Source: Styela clava
Lineage: Eukaryota > Chordata > Ascidiacea > Stolidobranchia > Styelidae
Assembly (NCBI RefSeq): GCF_964204865.1
Contig: NC_135250.1
Coordinates: 1,674,001-1,738,000, forward strand
DNA length: 64,000 bases
Reading direction: 5' to 3'
Made by a program: the position numbers and the translations under genes. Within the stretch, counting starts at the first letter, position 1; every line of letters begins with the position of its first letter. This document shows positions 49,001-59,500 of this stretch, in pieces. The notes beneath the pieces were generated by a model. The model ran no database searches and was not told the DNA's origin. It saw only the letters and a list, made by a program, of their open reading frames with translations.

Positions 49001-50469
49001 AATCTGGTACGTGCGAGCAATTTCAATCACCTGAAGGACACTGTCATATTAGCAAAACTAGTCGATGTGACGATAAATTTGAATAGCAGGTTTCTTTAGA
49101 AATTTATGCGTTTTAACCCACCATTTCTGCAAGGACCCCTAATAATGCCATGGGATCAATAACAAAAAGAAACAAGTTTTTGTGCTTGCAACTGGCTCTG
49201 GCTACTTGTATCTGGCTCTCCTGTAATAAAGGCTGCACTCCTCTGGTCTAGCCCATTGTCTGGCCACAAAAAAAAAACTTCAGATTGGCCACAGAAAAAT
49301 TTCTAGAGTTACTTGTGACACTTTAGTTGAATAAATTTTGACTGTGGTGGCAAGAAATGATGATGCTATTTTTTTGTGACAGAGTGGTGATTTTCATTCC
49401 AATTTTCATTTGAAAGGGTTTATTTTTGCAAAAAGACTCTTTGTGTTTTCTTGTAGTTTGCCTTGGCATTAAAGGGCCACAAAATTTTTATTTTCTCAAC
49501 GAAAATGGGCCATGCCCATGAATAAAAAAAAACACTGGTTTAGTCAAAGTCAGTACATTCTCAAACAAACATAATTTGAATTCAACAAGAAAAACAATTG
49601 CATGCGTACTCTAAAATGGTGAAAAGCTTCCTGCATTAATGTTTGCATTAACTGTATCTCCCAGCCGTCTCAAAGACTTTCTTGCCCACACCTATACCAA
49701 TTGTATGAATCCTACTTCATATGCTTACTTGAACCATTTAACCCTCAATATATTAGTACTCCTATTCAAAATAGTGGGAAAATGTATCAAAGTGGGACGG
49801 CTGGTACACATACTATGTTCCTGTGTCCGCCATCTTGGTTGACATACTTCGGGAGTACCGAAAAATTAATTAAAATATTTTGTCAAGCAGACCGATACCC
49901 TGCATGCAATACTACGGGAGTCACTTGGCTAGTCCCCGAACTCGTAAGTCGTAATAGAACTAAAATAAGGAAAATTGGGATAAAATTATGGTCTAACCCT
50001 AACCTGGTACACATACTACGTTTTGGTGTCCGTCATCTTGGTTCACATACTTCAGGAGTAGCGAAAAATTAATTTGAAATATTTTGTCATACCCTGCAGG
50101 CCTGCATGGACTAGTAACTAAATGAAACAAGTTGTTCATCGCATGATTAAGACATGATTAGGCCCTTCTCTCCTCTGGTCAGAAAATGAAAATCCCATCT
50201 CTATTCAATCTTTGAATAAGCATGGCACTAAGAGCTGATGGTATTTCAGTAGTAGCCCATGGCTATCATAGCTTTTTAATAAACCCGGTTACCAGTCTAT
50301 GTCAAGTATGGGAATAGTTAATCATATTGAGCCATAGTTTTAATGTCTGTAAGCACCTTCACAATCACCCCATGGCCCTACCAAGCAGATGAATTATTTT
50401 TTTTACTGTTATTAAAAATTGAATACCTTTTAGATCTTTCTCTTGAATTTTTTTTGCGGTTGCTAGTAT
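34062..50469 (-). CDS. ZU5/UPA-like signalling protein, copy A
   Basis: Exons in order of translation: 50469-50427 (tentative), 48837-48761, 47724-47602, 46596-46549, 46147-46082, 45664-45614, 44566-44476, 44123-44032, 43569-43384, 41670-41539, 41304-41210, 39548-39333, 35679-34062. All join in phase, about 945 codons. Early exons carry ligand-like motifs: NPYADV, EYVNV (YxN, Grb2-type), PPPPY (PPxY, WW-type). Then a ZU5-like region (GCCVVTPYCVALFPVDCVKE; LYICPHIVFESE; EAYVTLTIVV) ends VKKFCKFGIY where PIDD/FIIND proteins have HFS. A UPA-like region follows (IPKFHIIHSYVC; GRAKFYGQDIQVEPVSTVV). The tail has two kinds of repeats. The ZU5/UPA call is an inference from pattern. No death domain or membrane segment is seen in these exons; the 5' end is uncertain. 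Confidence 0.75.
34664..35252 (-). repeat. Coding repeats: eight 21-25-residue units in copy A
   Basis: Units end in PAYSA, PSNSA or similar, with a conserved core [AQ]-x-x-P-x-D-Y-G and a QQ/QR-x-D-D/Q piece (for example SVAPRPRDYGGQQHDDLPS). Both the DNA and protein repeats are imperfect. Downstream, about 34062-34660, five longer units begin with SPDAxxLHEPPxxESVN-like text. Copy B has no clear counterpart of the first array and only two of the second type. Confidence 0.82.
35763..35860 (+). repeat. SINE middle-domain fragment
   Basis: ATGTGCAAGAGGATTGCCGG through TCACGTAACC-like and GGTTTCCTCCACCATCAAGT, as in the family's middle portion. It lies in the last intron of copy A. Confidence 0.75.
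36246..37138 (-). mobile_element. hAT element with transposase remnant (cluster member 1)
   Basis: Exact CTCTAGGC copies lie at 36238-36245 and 37139-37146. The ends CAGTGGTTCTTAAACTTTC and TACTTTAAGAACCACTG are inverted repeats. A minus-strand frame near 36461-36670 (FLLQFATRHLCERGYLALKV then IKTKLAM) resembles the C-terminal dimerisation region of hAT/ZBED-type transposases. It is broken. Confidence 0.87.
37147..37876 (+). mobile_element. hAT element (cluster member 2)
   Basis: It lies between CTCTAGGC (37139-37146) and CTCCAGGC (37877-37884). Ends are TATTGGTTCTCAAACTGTGG and AAAAGTTTGAGAACCACTG. It contains a decayed transposase C-terminal stretch with CATTTACAAAAACTTACG and GAATGTGAGGCAGC blocks shared with member 3. 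Confidence 0.85.
37885..38350 (+). mobile_element. hAT element (cluster member 3)
   Basis: It lies between CTCCAGGC (37877-37884) and CTCTAGGC (38351-38358), and is a shorter relative of member 2. A plus-strand frame reads TTYECEAAF then LLKTKCRNRMDV and MRVALSKTEP, a typical hAT transposase C-terminal signature, truncated. Confidence 0.87.
38960..39065 (+). repeat. SINE 3' domain fragment
   Basis: Family tail with GGGCTGGTAACCAGGCAACA, GCGCCATATTGATTAAGCC and AAGATAAATATGTAAATCC. It lies in the intron before the last exon of copy A. Confidence 0.72.
40605..40900 (-). mobile_element. tRNA-derived SINE, minus strand
   Basis: On the minus strand the order is head (AATACGCTCGCCACCGCTCC, TGATTACTCTGCGTGGGTTC, decayed B box), middle domain, and tail with CCATATGGTTAAGCCGTATT and a GGGATAAATATGTAAATC end. 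It lies in an intron of copy A. Confidence 0.82.
41715..42300. mobile_element. Probable hAT-type element
   Basis: The ends CAGTGGGCAATTGCGGTTC and TTGCCTACCCCTG are typical of hAT MITEs, and GCGGCTCT motifs occur near both ends. I could not find an exact 8-bp duplication, so the borders are approximate. Confidence 0.65.
42472..42598. repeat. 67-bp tandem duplication at a hAT border
   Basis: Two exact copies of a segment from ATAATTGATATATAATTAAA to AGGGATGGCGAACCAC. Each copy contains the target 8-mer TGCTATAA plus the first bases of the hAT end. Confidence 0.88.
42574..43345 (+). mobile_element. hAT-type element, 8-bp TSD TGCTATAA
   Basis: It starts CAGGGATGGCGAACCAC, ends GGTTTGCCATCCTTG, and has TGCTATAA at 42566-42573 (also 42499-42506) and 43346-43353. 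It lies in the intron between the two ZU5-like exons of copy A, 31 bp from a donor site. Confidence 0.85.
43670..43930 (+). mobile_element. tRNA-derived SINE, 5'-truncated
   Basis: It begins at the B box (GCAGGTTTGAATCCCATGC), then carries the middle domain and tail to AAATATGTAAATCCTATCC. It lies between two exons of copy A. Confidence 0.82.
44930..45168. repeat. Palindromic MITE family M copy
   Basis: It contains GTAGTATGTGTACCGGGTTA, CATAATTTTATTCCAATTTT, ATTACGAGTTCGGGGACTGG, CTCCCATAGTGTTTCTACC and CGCCATCTTGGTTCACATAC. Confidence 0.78.
45715..45945 (-). repeat. Diverged SINE copy
   Basis: Minus-strand SINE: tail CATATGGCAAACCACAGTCTC, middle ATGGTGAAGAAAGACG, and head remnant CCAGCAAACCATCAC...AGCGAGTGTATTGCTAACGC. 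It is strongly decayed. Confidence 0.6.
48325..48460 (+). repeat. SINE middle and tail fragment
   Basis: CATGCAGGGATAGATATGTG, CAAGAGGATCATTGA and GGATAAGTATGTAAATCCTA mark a shortened family member in a copy A intron. Confidence 0.65.
48910..49245 (+). mobile_element. hAT-type MITE
   Basis: The ends CAGGGGTGTGCAAACTGCGG and GGCTGCACTCCTCTG are flanked by GCCTAGCC (48902-48909) and GTCTAGCC (49246-49253), one mismatch. It lies 5' (minus strand) of a copy A exon. Confidence 0.8.
49795..50065. repeat. Palindromic MITE family M copy with internal duplication
   Basis: Family blocks are present (CGCCATCTTGGTTGACATAC, TTCGGGAGTACC, CTAGTCCCCGAACTCGTAAG, ACCCTAACCTGGTACACATA). The flank AAAAATTAATTAAAATATTTTGTC occurs at both ends, suggesting a local tandem duplication that includes the element. 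Confidence 0.75.
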
Positions 50470-50639
50470 CTAAAAAGTACAATAGGGAGATAAAATATTA
50501 TATCATGAAAAAAATCCATAAATTTACATTTGTTGAAGTTGTTCACACATTCTCTATGACTCAGGCTCTGGACAAGCAGTAGTTTGTTTGCTATGATCGC
50601 TAAACTGAGTAATTCTCAAACCCAAGATTTTTAACTGCT

Positions 50640-50850
50640 GCTACCATAAAGGGTGGTCAAGCAAGTGGTTAGTATGTTATACTTTGAATCATGTTGGTGG
50701 CCTCAGGTTCAAAACCCATGCCAACCAATTCACATGCAGGTGTGTTTGGTTGAATCCAAGAAATCCTGAAAATTTAAAATTTGAAAATGTTCCTCGGGCC
50801 CATCCTGGCAATAGGCTTTGGCGCTAAATCAACACATGGCTTTCCCTCCC
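50640..50850 (+). repeat. tRNA-like SINE of a second type
   Basis: A tRNA-like head (GGTGGTCAAGCAAGTGGTTA, B-box-like GGTTCAAAACCC) followed by an unrelated body. It does not share the tail of the main SINE family. One copy only, so the assignment is tentative. Confidence 0.45.
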
Positions 50851-51203
50851 TCTGTCGGGTTGGAGTCTTTGAATCCACAATTACGCGTTGTCCGAGATAA
50901 TTACTGAGTAAAGTTTCATTGAGAATTGATTGATTACGAGTTTGCGCCATTTATTTACACTATATAACTTGATTAACTTCGAGTCTTCGATAAATCTAAA
51001 TGGTCACTCAATTCAGTAAATAACCGATCCTCCAAATAGCTGAATAGTAATACCTAGAGCTATTTTTATATCATTTCTAAAAAACCGGTAACAAGACGAG
51101 AGGGCGTGGTCATCTTTATGATTGAGTCATATTCTGTCTTTATTCTCCCTAGTATGAAGCTTCAAAATACGATAATCTTATTATTAACTGTGTAAGCAAA
51201 TCT

Positions 51204-51385
51204 GGGTCTCGTGTAGTTTCGTACCTAACGTACTTCTAGTAGGCGTAGCATAAAAATTTTTTTTTTGACATGCCAATCCTAACCCTCACCTGACTACGCC
51301 ATCCAAAAATTACGTCACTACACGTGAAAAAATTGTTATGCTACGCCCACTAGAAGTATGTTAGGTACGAAACTACATGAGACCC
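51204..51385. mobile_element. Short palindromic MITE, family N
   Basis: A left arm GGGTCTCGTGTAGTTTCGTA and right arm TACGAAACTACATGAGACCC are near-perfect inverses. The inner arms CTTCTAGTAGGCGTAGCA and TGCTACGCCCACTAGAAG also pair, with CCAAAAATTACGTCAC in the middle. Confidence 0.88.
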
Positions 51386-51419
51386 GTCCACTCGCCCGTG
51401 TCGAACTTACGAACCACGC

Positions 51420-51610
51420 AGAGTACTGAGAGTTGCGGCGGCAAGCGTATTTACAACGCTTATCGCGACCTCTATACCAACTGGTCTTGGTAGCTTCGAT
51501 ACCATGGGGATACCATACCTTAAACTTTTAAAAGGTATGTCATATGATTAACCGTGGTGTCTCATACCAAGAAACGGCCTTATCGGCTTTATTCTCCCAT
51601 GGGATAAATA
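51420..51610. repeat. SINE fragments
   Basis: A minus-strand head piece (GCGTTGTAAATACGCTTGCC) and a plus-strand tail piece (GTCATATGATTAACCGTGG to GGGATAAATATGAAAA) lie side by side. Confidence 0.55.
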
Positions 51611-51671
51611 TGAAAACTGCGACCCTGCATGGAGACGGTGCTCAAGGCAGAGTTCGTAGAATCATTGATAC

Positions 51672-51850
51672 CTTAACAAGTCATCAATGGTAGAATAGAT
51701 CGACACAATATTGTCCACGTGTTTATCTAGGTAAGAGGAAAGTTGATGTGAACTGCGTATCATTTTGTGTTCATGGTGATTTTAATTAACTTACCATCCA
51801 ACTAGTAGAGAAATCCAGATGAATGCGATCAACACCACAATGTCATTCAT
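51672..51850 (-). CDS. Candidate signal-peptide exons (two)
   Basis: On the minus strand an ATG at 51850 opens MNDIVVLIAFIWISLLVG, a strongly hydrophobic leader, up to a GTAAGT donor (exon 51850-51795). A second segment 51752-51672, after ATACGCAG, joins in phase and reads CSHQLSSYLDKHVDNIV then SIYSTIDDLLR, before GTATCA. It lies upstream of ZU5-like copy A on the same strand and might be its secreted or membrane start, but its outgoing phase does not fit the next copy A exon. It could also be a separate gene. Confidence 0.3.
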
Positions 51851-52329
51851 TATATTATATTTGTAGGAAATATTTTTTAAATCCAAGACTATCTAATAAA
51901 ATAATGTACAAAAGGTATATTGGAAATTAAATTTGCTTGATATTTTACCACATAGAGTCATTTCTTAGGTAGGCATTGCAGGAATACTTCCGGTCCCTCC
52001 GAATAAAAGTAAATCTATTCCATATCGTTAGATATCAATGGACCTGCTTGCAGTGGTATCAAAAATTCTGTTCATATGATTATAATTAAAATGTCACCTA
52101 CATTGCTCTAAATAAATTACCCGTAGCTTGAAACAAGTGTCGGCCCGCCTGATGCCACCACAACCAAACTAAAATGATATTTGATGTTTTAGTTGAAAAC
52201 ATCTCAAGGAATTTGTTGAAATTGGGATTAACTTTATGTTTAGTTGGCACAAAGCTTACTGTTTTCCATATTTGCTTTTGTAACACTGTAAATATTGTTC
52301 ATAAAATGTAACTTTTTACGTCACACTTA

Positions 52330-52402
52330 TTATATGGCCCGCCAGACCAAGTGAGCAAAATTGCTGGCCCCCGGCTCAGAAACCTTGCCCACCACTGTTC
52401 TA
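52330..52402 (+). repeat. Orphan hAT right end
   Basis: GGCCCGCCAGACC through AACCTTGCCCACCACTG has the form of a hAT terminal inverted repeat. The matching left end was not found. Confidence 0.45.
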
Positions 52403-52646
52403 AAAAATCGATTTCCCCTAACAATGTGTATGCAAGACATATTTTAAAAAGGCCGTTGAAAAGACCCCACCCCCAACACACATACATACACACGCATCAT
52501 TAATAGCAGAAAAGCTTGACGATCATTTGATTTTATTCCCTCAAAATCTGCGTGTCTCTACCAACCCCAATAAGTTTTGCTTGCGTTGAGTACATACTCC
52601 TCCACTTCAGCAGTTCCCTAAGCTATTTCTTGAAACTTAAACTTAC

Positions 52647-52659
52647 CGACGTCATCCAT
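52647..52659 (-). CDS. Candidate alternative first exon (MDDV)
   Basis: On the minus strand, CGCGATGGATGACGTCG is followed by a consensus donor GTAAGT. The leading G it leaves would complete the first codon of the copy A exon at 48837 (MDDV then VRDSERVPSD). The exon is only 13 nt, so support is weak, but the strong donor and matching phase make it worth noting. Confidence 0.25.
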
Positions 52660-52784
52660 CGCGACGGAAGTTGATACAAGGTAATCTAAACCTATATCTG
52701 GTATGGGTGGAATAATTGGCCACGAACGATGCGTCCCCGAGGTATATTACAGCGTTAAATAAACTTTCAAATCAGTAACATCCT

Positions 52785-53075
52785 AAAACGAGAATATCGG
52801 TCGGAGGCCGAAGACTTATCGATCGAAACTGCGGTTTTGTTTCATGACTCTATAGTGACACCGCGTGTCCCATCACTAACTAATTAATAACTCGCTAACT
52901 ATGCGACATAATTCATCCGAAATTTATAGACTTCTGATCTGAGCTAAGGTGAATGCACATGCAAAATTTGGAGCAGATTCAACCACGCCTTGTGGGATAT
53001 CGCGTGCATCTAACAGACAAACAGACAAATACCTATCAACATACTTACCGATCTGAATATCGATAAGTAATGATT
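52785..53075 (+). repeat. Dispersed repeat R1, copy 3
   Basis: Same blocks as 1200-1505: CGAGAATATCGGTCGGAGGC, TAATTAATAACTCGCTAACT, GCACATGCAAAATTTGGAGC, CAACATACTTACCGATCTG. Confidence 0.78.
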
Positions 53076-55247
53076 AATTACTGGCCAGAAAATATATAAG
53101 CGTTTACTATAGCCGCGTCGTCTTAATAATATTGTATATCAAAGCGGAACTTGTCTGAAATGATTAAAAAAATTCTATTCGTAAATTATTTCAATAAAAT
53201 ATATTTTAAACCTAAAACTCGTATTTTTACTTAAATATTGACGTATAAATATTTCAATTCAACAAAGCGTCCTTAATAATGCAGTCATTTTAAAACTTTG
53301 CCATGGGAGCCATTTTACACGTCGATTCGTCACTGGATGGAAAGCCCTGACGGTTTCAGAATAATTCAACTCAAAGATATGTTCTCCTCTCCCCTATATA
53401 TCTCTCTATTGGTCTAATTAACGCGGAGGTATATTATAGCTCTAAGATTTGTCTCATGATGTTACATTCAAAATTGCATAGGCAGCAAACTTAAAAAATG
53501 AAACTACCAATGACCCAACCCAACACCAATGCACGATTTGTATGCATGAGTGTTTAATTGGCAGATAAGAAAAGTGTACTTTATTACGGAGCAAATATGG
53601 CTGCCTAGCAACAGACTGATTGCGTGTGCAACCCAACATATATTCATCCGCGAGGTGTTGAGTTTTGAATGATAATTCGACCAGTTATTTCACGCTTTTT
53701 GGGCGCGAAATAGATGTATAGAATGTTTTGCGAATTATTGTAGTTGTTAACAGCATTTCTGTTGCTGTGTTATGATGAAAAAGTTGCCATTATTACCAAA
53801 TAATTTGCGCTCATGAAAATTAAATAAATATAGGACACGGTCGATCTCGTGACCAATTTATTAGTTCGCTCTGCCTTTGTGTGAGAGGATCCGAAATCGC
53901 TGTCAATATAACACCTTTTTTTCTACAGTATAATTCAAATGGCAAGTGGAATTATATTTCCATGGCCGCCCCTCAGCCTGCTGTATATATAGCGATTCAA
54001 TAGCCCTTTATGAAGGAGGTGATTCCTATGGCGATTGGGACCATATATCAATCAATCATCAATCATTTTATTTCGGCTCTCTGACTAAAACGGAACAATA
54101 CAAAAAAGTAAACAGACAATAAATACAGAGATACCTGGAAGGTGAGCATAACTTAAAATAAAGTTAAAAAAACGTACAAGTACGTGCCCACCCACCAAAA
54201 ATAGGCTTACCATATATCTGAAGCAAAAACATTGGACGAGCCAACCTTGGTTCGATTCCATAGGCTTAGTATTAGTTTGTGTATTTTATTTCGAATCTAT
54301 TGTTGTCTTTCCATGATTTGTGTATTTTTGAAGATAATTTTTATTATTTTGTTGTCTTATATGCTTCATTGTTATATTTGCTGCTGTAATTCATCAACAA
54401 GGTGTCGCTGACAAGATGACTCATTCAGTCTTTTCGCGACCCCGTGTCAATTGCTATGAATCAATTTTGTTTTAGTTTACTGTGTTTTTCTTTTGTGCTT
54501 TCTATTGATTCTTGCATGACGAAATAAAATATCTGAATCTGAAATATCTGGTTTGAAGATTTTCCATACCATTGTGGGTGGATTACAGGCATCAAAACTA
54601 GCTGTAAATTCTATTAAAATATCCTCTATTGGTCTTTGCTACAAATAATGGAAATCGTTCAACTCATTAGAATACTTGCACTTTGTTTTCGGCATTTCGA
54701 TGATTTAACACAGTACATTAGTTGTTAAATTCGCATAGTTCATACTTCATATCATAACTATGGCATAACAATTTTCTCTCTACCTGAACTAGTGAAGTGA
54801 GACGCAAATAAGCGGTGAATCGGCTGCCTTCGTTACATAAAAACAATTTAGTAATAGTATCAAATAGAAAAATAATTTATGTCATACTGCAAAGCCGAGA
54901 CATATAGGTCTACAACTGGGACGGCGAAAAAACTTGCTGAAACCGGGACTGTCCCGGCTAAACCGGGACGTATTGTAAGCTTAACCATATATCTATCCCT
55001 ATTCCTTACCCGCTGTCTATATGACAGCCCAATATCCCTCTACGGAAAAAGCCATTCAAATGGCGATTGGGGCATATATTGATCCCTATTCCTAACCTGG
55101 TATCGATATGGCAGGACCGATAGCCCTGTATGGAGGAGGCATTTCAAATGGTGATTGGGACCATATATCCATCCCAATATCTAACTTGTTGGCTATAATA
55201 TGACAATAAATCACGCCACCCAATATAATTCTGAAATCTGCAATGTT
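53076..55247. other. Stretch without a recognised gene
   Basis: AT-rich sequence. Three loose copies of a GGCGATTGGGACCATATAT-like motif occur near 54030, 55060 and 55150, each following GGAGG or GGAAAAAGC text and preceding ATCYATCCC, suggesting a diverged local repeat. No exon is supported. Confidence 0.45.
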
Positions 55248-55257
55248 TAGTAGGAAT

Positions 55258-56145
55258 TAGAGCTAAGATCTGGAGCCCGAGCCCCAGCCCGACCCGATAT
55301 TTCGGGTCGGGCCTGAAATATCAAGCATTGCGTTCGGGTCGGGTCGGGTCTATATTGTTAATCATTACGTTCGGGCCGGGCCTAAAATGTCAAACATTGC
55401 GTTCGGGTTGGGTCGGGTCGGGCCTGAAAAGTCAATAATTGCGTTCGGGTCGGGTCGTGCCTGATTTGTCAATCATTAGGTTCGGGTCGGGCCTGAAATG
55501 TCAATCATTGCGTTCGGGTCGGGTCGGGCCTGATTTGTCAATCATTACGTTCGGGTCGGGCCTGAAATGACAATCATTACGTTCGGGTCGGGCTTATATA
55601 TCGCTGGATTTTCATAAGTAAATATATGTTTATTATAAACTATTTTTCAGAGTGGTTCCGATTTCATAAATATTAAATTTCGAAATTTCAAGTTTCGTAG
55701 TTCTTTAGATGATGATACTTATTCATTGCTTTTTAACGGCATACCTCGTTTAATTTAATGTGCCGCACAAGTGGAGTGCAGCGGGACATTTGACACGTTA
55801 TTGAATGCCTCTTGATGATAATATGTGTGTCGCTAGGGAATTTCTTAGTTTGCCCAGTAAAACCTTTAGCTACCCTCTATCCATTAGCCCCGCATTGTCA
55901 AATGAATGTGCAGATTATAGAGCTCACAAAAGAAGAAATATGTCCCAGCATTCCCCCATACTGTACTAACCTCTTGCAATGACAATTCGAAGAACTCCTA
56001 AATAAAATATGAAATTTCGGGCCTGTGAATCCAGTTAGTTAGTCGGGTCGGGCATGCAAATTCAGGTAATTAGTCGGGCTCGGGTTTAATACCCACGGGC
56101 CGGAGTCGGGTCGGGCTGGAATTTTTTAGCCCGATCTTACCTCTA
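55258..56145 (+). mobile_element. hAT-like element carrying a GGGTCGGG minisatellite
   Basis: The inverted ends are TAGAGCTAAGATC and GATCTTACCTCTA. Exact 8-bp duplications GTAGGAAT lie at 55250-55257 and 56146-56153 and fit the hAT target pattern nTnnnnAn. Inside the left end, about 55290-55605, a 30-35-bp unit (GTTCGGGTCGGGCCTGAAAT + GTCAATCATTGC-like) repeats around nine times. GGGTCGGGC motifs recur near the right end in inverted relation. No transposase is seen. Confidence 0.87.
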
Positions 56146-56279
56146 GTAGGAATAGGGGGTGAATACCATGACGTCAGGATCAGCGAAGCCCGGCTCACTC
56201 TACGAGACACAATACGTAATCATTTTACACAAACTCGAATCAGCTTCATATACCCCTCCCAATGATAAGATCCACATAT

Positions 56280-56545
56280 TTATCATGGTGGTGAGGAAAG
56301 CCGATAAGACCGCCGATAAACATATGGCGAGCCACGGAAATCAGAAAATCACCTAACCACTGGCCGGTTACAGCTTCCTCCACCATTAAGTCCTCGCATC
56401 TGGAACAAATAACTAACTAATCCCATACCCTACTTGGATTAGTAACTGGACAGGTTGTGGTTCGCCGTATGGTTAAGCCACTTATCAACTTTCCGCTTCC
56501 CAAGGATTAAATATGTAAATCCTTTTCCTCCATTAAAACTGAGCT
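56280..56545 (+). mobile_element. tRNA-derived SINE pieces
   Basis: A short inverted tail piece is followed by a plus-strand middle domain (CCGGTTACAGCTTCCTCCAC) and full tail (CTAATCCCATACCCTACTTG to AAATATGTAAATCC). Confidence 0.7.
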
Positions 56546-59500
56546 AATTAACTGGCTAACAAGTGGACTGCTGACCGAAGCTGCCATATCGCCTTTACTC
56601 TCCCACAAGATAAATGGAAATCCTAAGGATAAAGCTATACATAGCTCCAACATATTAGTTCAGTGTTTCTCAAGCAGTAAGGGCACTCCCCACAATTGTG
56701 AGTAGACAATTTTTTGAGTGGGCGTGAAGCTTATTGAAAATAATAATATTTGTTAGATTGGATTTTGCCCGCCTTATTTTGGATATTTACATTACATTTA
56801 TTTTATTATCTACATAATAGTACTTGAAAGTCAAACTGTACAAAAAGCATGGTGTTTAGGCCACATACATATAACAACAACATTGTTAGCTCTAACAATA
56901 TTACAAGTAGAATTGCAACAGCATCAGCAACAGCAAGATAGGTTATTTGAGAAAGTCATCATTCAAAATTGTCTTGATGATTTACTTCGAATTCCCAGAG
57001 TTTTTCATCACTGGTTGAATTTTTTGCTGAAAGCTTTGCGTCTGGTAAAATAGACTAATCTCTGTGTTTTTCTTCTGACTCACCGTGAAGTGTACTGAAC
57101 GGGTCTGACTTTTGCTCTTCCATGTTCTTTGATTCAGGGTCAGGTGGCTCACCACTGAAAAGCCTAATAAGCGAGTTTGAATCTTGGGTTTCCATGTTCA
57201 CTATGTCAGGGTTGAGAGGCTCTGGAAGTAGCTTTGTTTCTGATGAAAAAGAGGAATGATCTCCGAATATATCAGAATATTCTGTAGGGTGAGAAGAGTG
57301 TGCTTGTTCTGAACGGAATTGGTAATCTGATGCCCTGTTTGCTAATCCATGGATATTTGGTATTTCACTTCGTCTAGGAGGGTGAATTTCTGGTTGTTCG
57401 TCAGCAGATGCAGGATAATTCGGATTTAATGCATGAAGTTGATTACTGGGCAGAGCTCTTGAGTCAAGCGTGGTCTCAGATCTCGGCAATAAACATTCAT
57501 TTATGGAAGGCTGGGCAGCTGCTTGTGGCATCGGCCCATACATCTCAGGTGTTGGGCACTCATCGTCCCTCAAATCCAGCAAACTTTGAGATTGTGATTG
57601 CATCGCAGTGGGACCTCGATCCACAGCTCGACGCGAAATAGGATATGTCTGCATTGGAGTAACTTGATTCATCATGTGCTCCATACTGTTTGCGAAATTT
57701 TTTACAATTGCCGAAATCTCAGCTAATTTGTCATCCCCCATTCTCATATCAATCTTTTGTCCAACACTTCCATCGCCAGTGGCATTAATCTCAGTTTTTG
57801 GAAAGCGAAATTTCCATTCAGAGGAAATTTCCATTCAAAGGATTCTTCAATTATGTTCTCATCGCTACCATCGACATCCATTTTAAAATTGATATTTATA
57901 TGGCCTTCACTTTTATCCGAATTTATCAAGCTCATTAGAAATTGCTTATCAACACTGAAAAGCGAGCTTGTCCATCTTGAAGAAAAGTTGACAACTGTGC
58001 TGTCTGGTTCCACTTGAATATCTTGTCCATAGAACTTGGCTCTCCCATTGTCGCCATAACTGAAACAGGTAAAAACATTCATGTTTATAACATTCTGCCG
58101 AAAAAAACAACTAAGGGTAATGGTGGTTTTGTGGCCTGTATTCAAATGCCAGCCCAAAATTACACAGGAACAAATAATTCAGGGAATTTTAGCAGTGAAA
58201 GGACTACTTTTCAGAATTATCTTCAGAAGAGAAGGCATTATCTTGATGAAGAGAAGGCATCAAACCCTAGGTTAATGAGTGGGTACAATATACTGTATAT
58301 TCCCGCATATACGGCGAGTTTAAAATTAAAAAAAAAATGTGCAAAACACCGATCGCACTGGAAATTCGGCTTATATCACATTCAAACGAAATGACATTAT
58401 GCTAACCAGTGGCGCAACCAGCTTGGGGTGGTTACGGGGGTCGTGTCCCCCCGTTTGAAATTCGTTTTTTTTTTTTCAGTTGGGCGACACCGAGTGGCGT
58501 TGCGACTTCTACGTCGTGGTTGCACTGTGTAAATTCCGGTCGGACCCCCCCAAACTTATATTTGGCTTTTCTTATACTCACAGTGAATGTGAAAAACAGG
58601 AAATAAATGACCAAAAAGAACTGCACTTACTTCACTTCGAAACTCTGACAAAAAACCACAATTTTAGCTCGTTGTGATTTGATCATTTTCAGCAGATCAT
58701 GAGTCTCTAAAAATCCATTACCGCACACATATGAATGGATGATATGGCATTTAGGAATTTCTTCAGAAGGCTCAGACAGAAAGACAGTGTTGAGAAAATG
58801 TCTTCTCATTTTTGGAAATTCATCTTTTTCCCCAAATATACCAAATCTGAAATCAAGGTTGGTAATTTGACTTATATAAAGAGAAACTTTTTTTCACACA
58901 AATCTGTGACTGTAATCAGCTCTTTATAACATAGATAATAAAAATTATGAGGTTACTGTTCATCGCATTTAGAAAATGCTTCAATCATAGTGATAACCAA
59001 GGGTCCCTCTAAAGTGCGCAATACCATCAGACCATTTGCGCAGTAAAATCTCATTCTCGCACACTCGTAAAATTTCGTTTTCAAAGCGTGGCTCATCATA
59101 TTTTCTAACGCCTAGCTAGAATGCTTGTTCCATATTTATTTTTGTTCCCACTGTTCATTGTGATGTCACACACGTGTCTGTTACGTCTAAGTATATCCTG
59201 ATTTCTTTGGAATCATCTGGAACGGGCTATTTTAAGCCAAGCCTACATCGCCAGCGTGGGCCGGTGCCCGTGGACTAGCAGTAAACATGGACAAAGTGTA
59301 TGAACATTGGAAAAGCATGAATACATGGACAAGCTATTGGAGTTAAATGTGTATGTATGTTGTATGTACTATTCTAATATATCACAAAATCATTCAGGAC
59401 TCTGCACAGCCTTAAAATATTCTTGCTCACTAAAACAAACATTTGCACAGTGTAAAATTTTCTTAGAGGGAACATTGGTGATAACACTAATAACATATGT

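Noticed and set aside
55290..55605. A CRISPR-like array
   Set aside because: The units are continuous minisatellite repeats without unique spacers, inside a hAT-like element in an animal genome.
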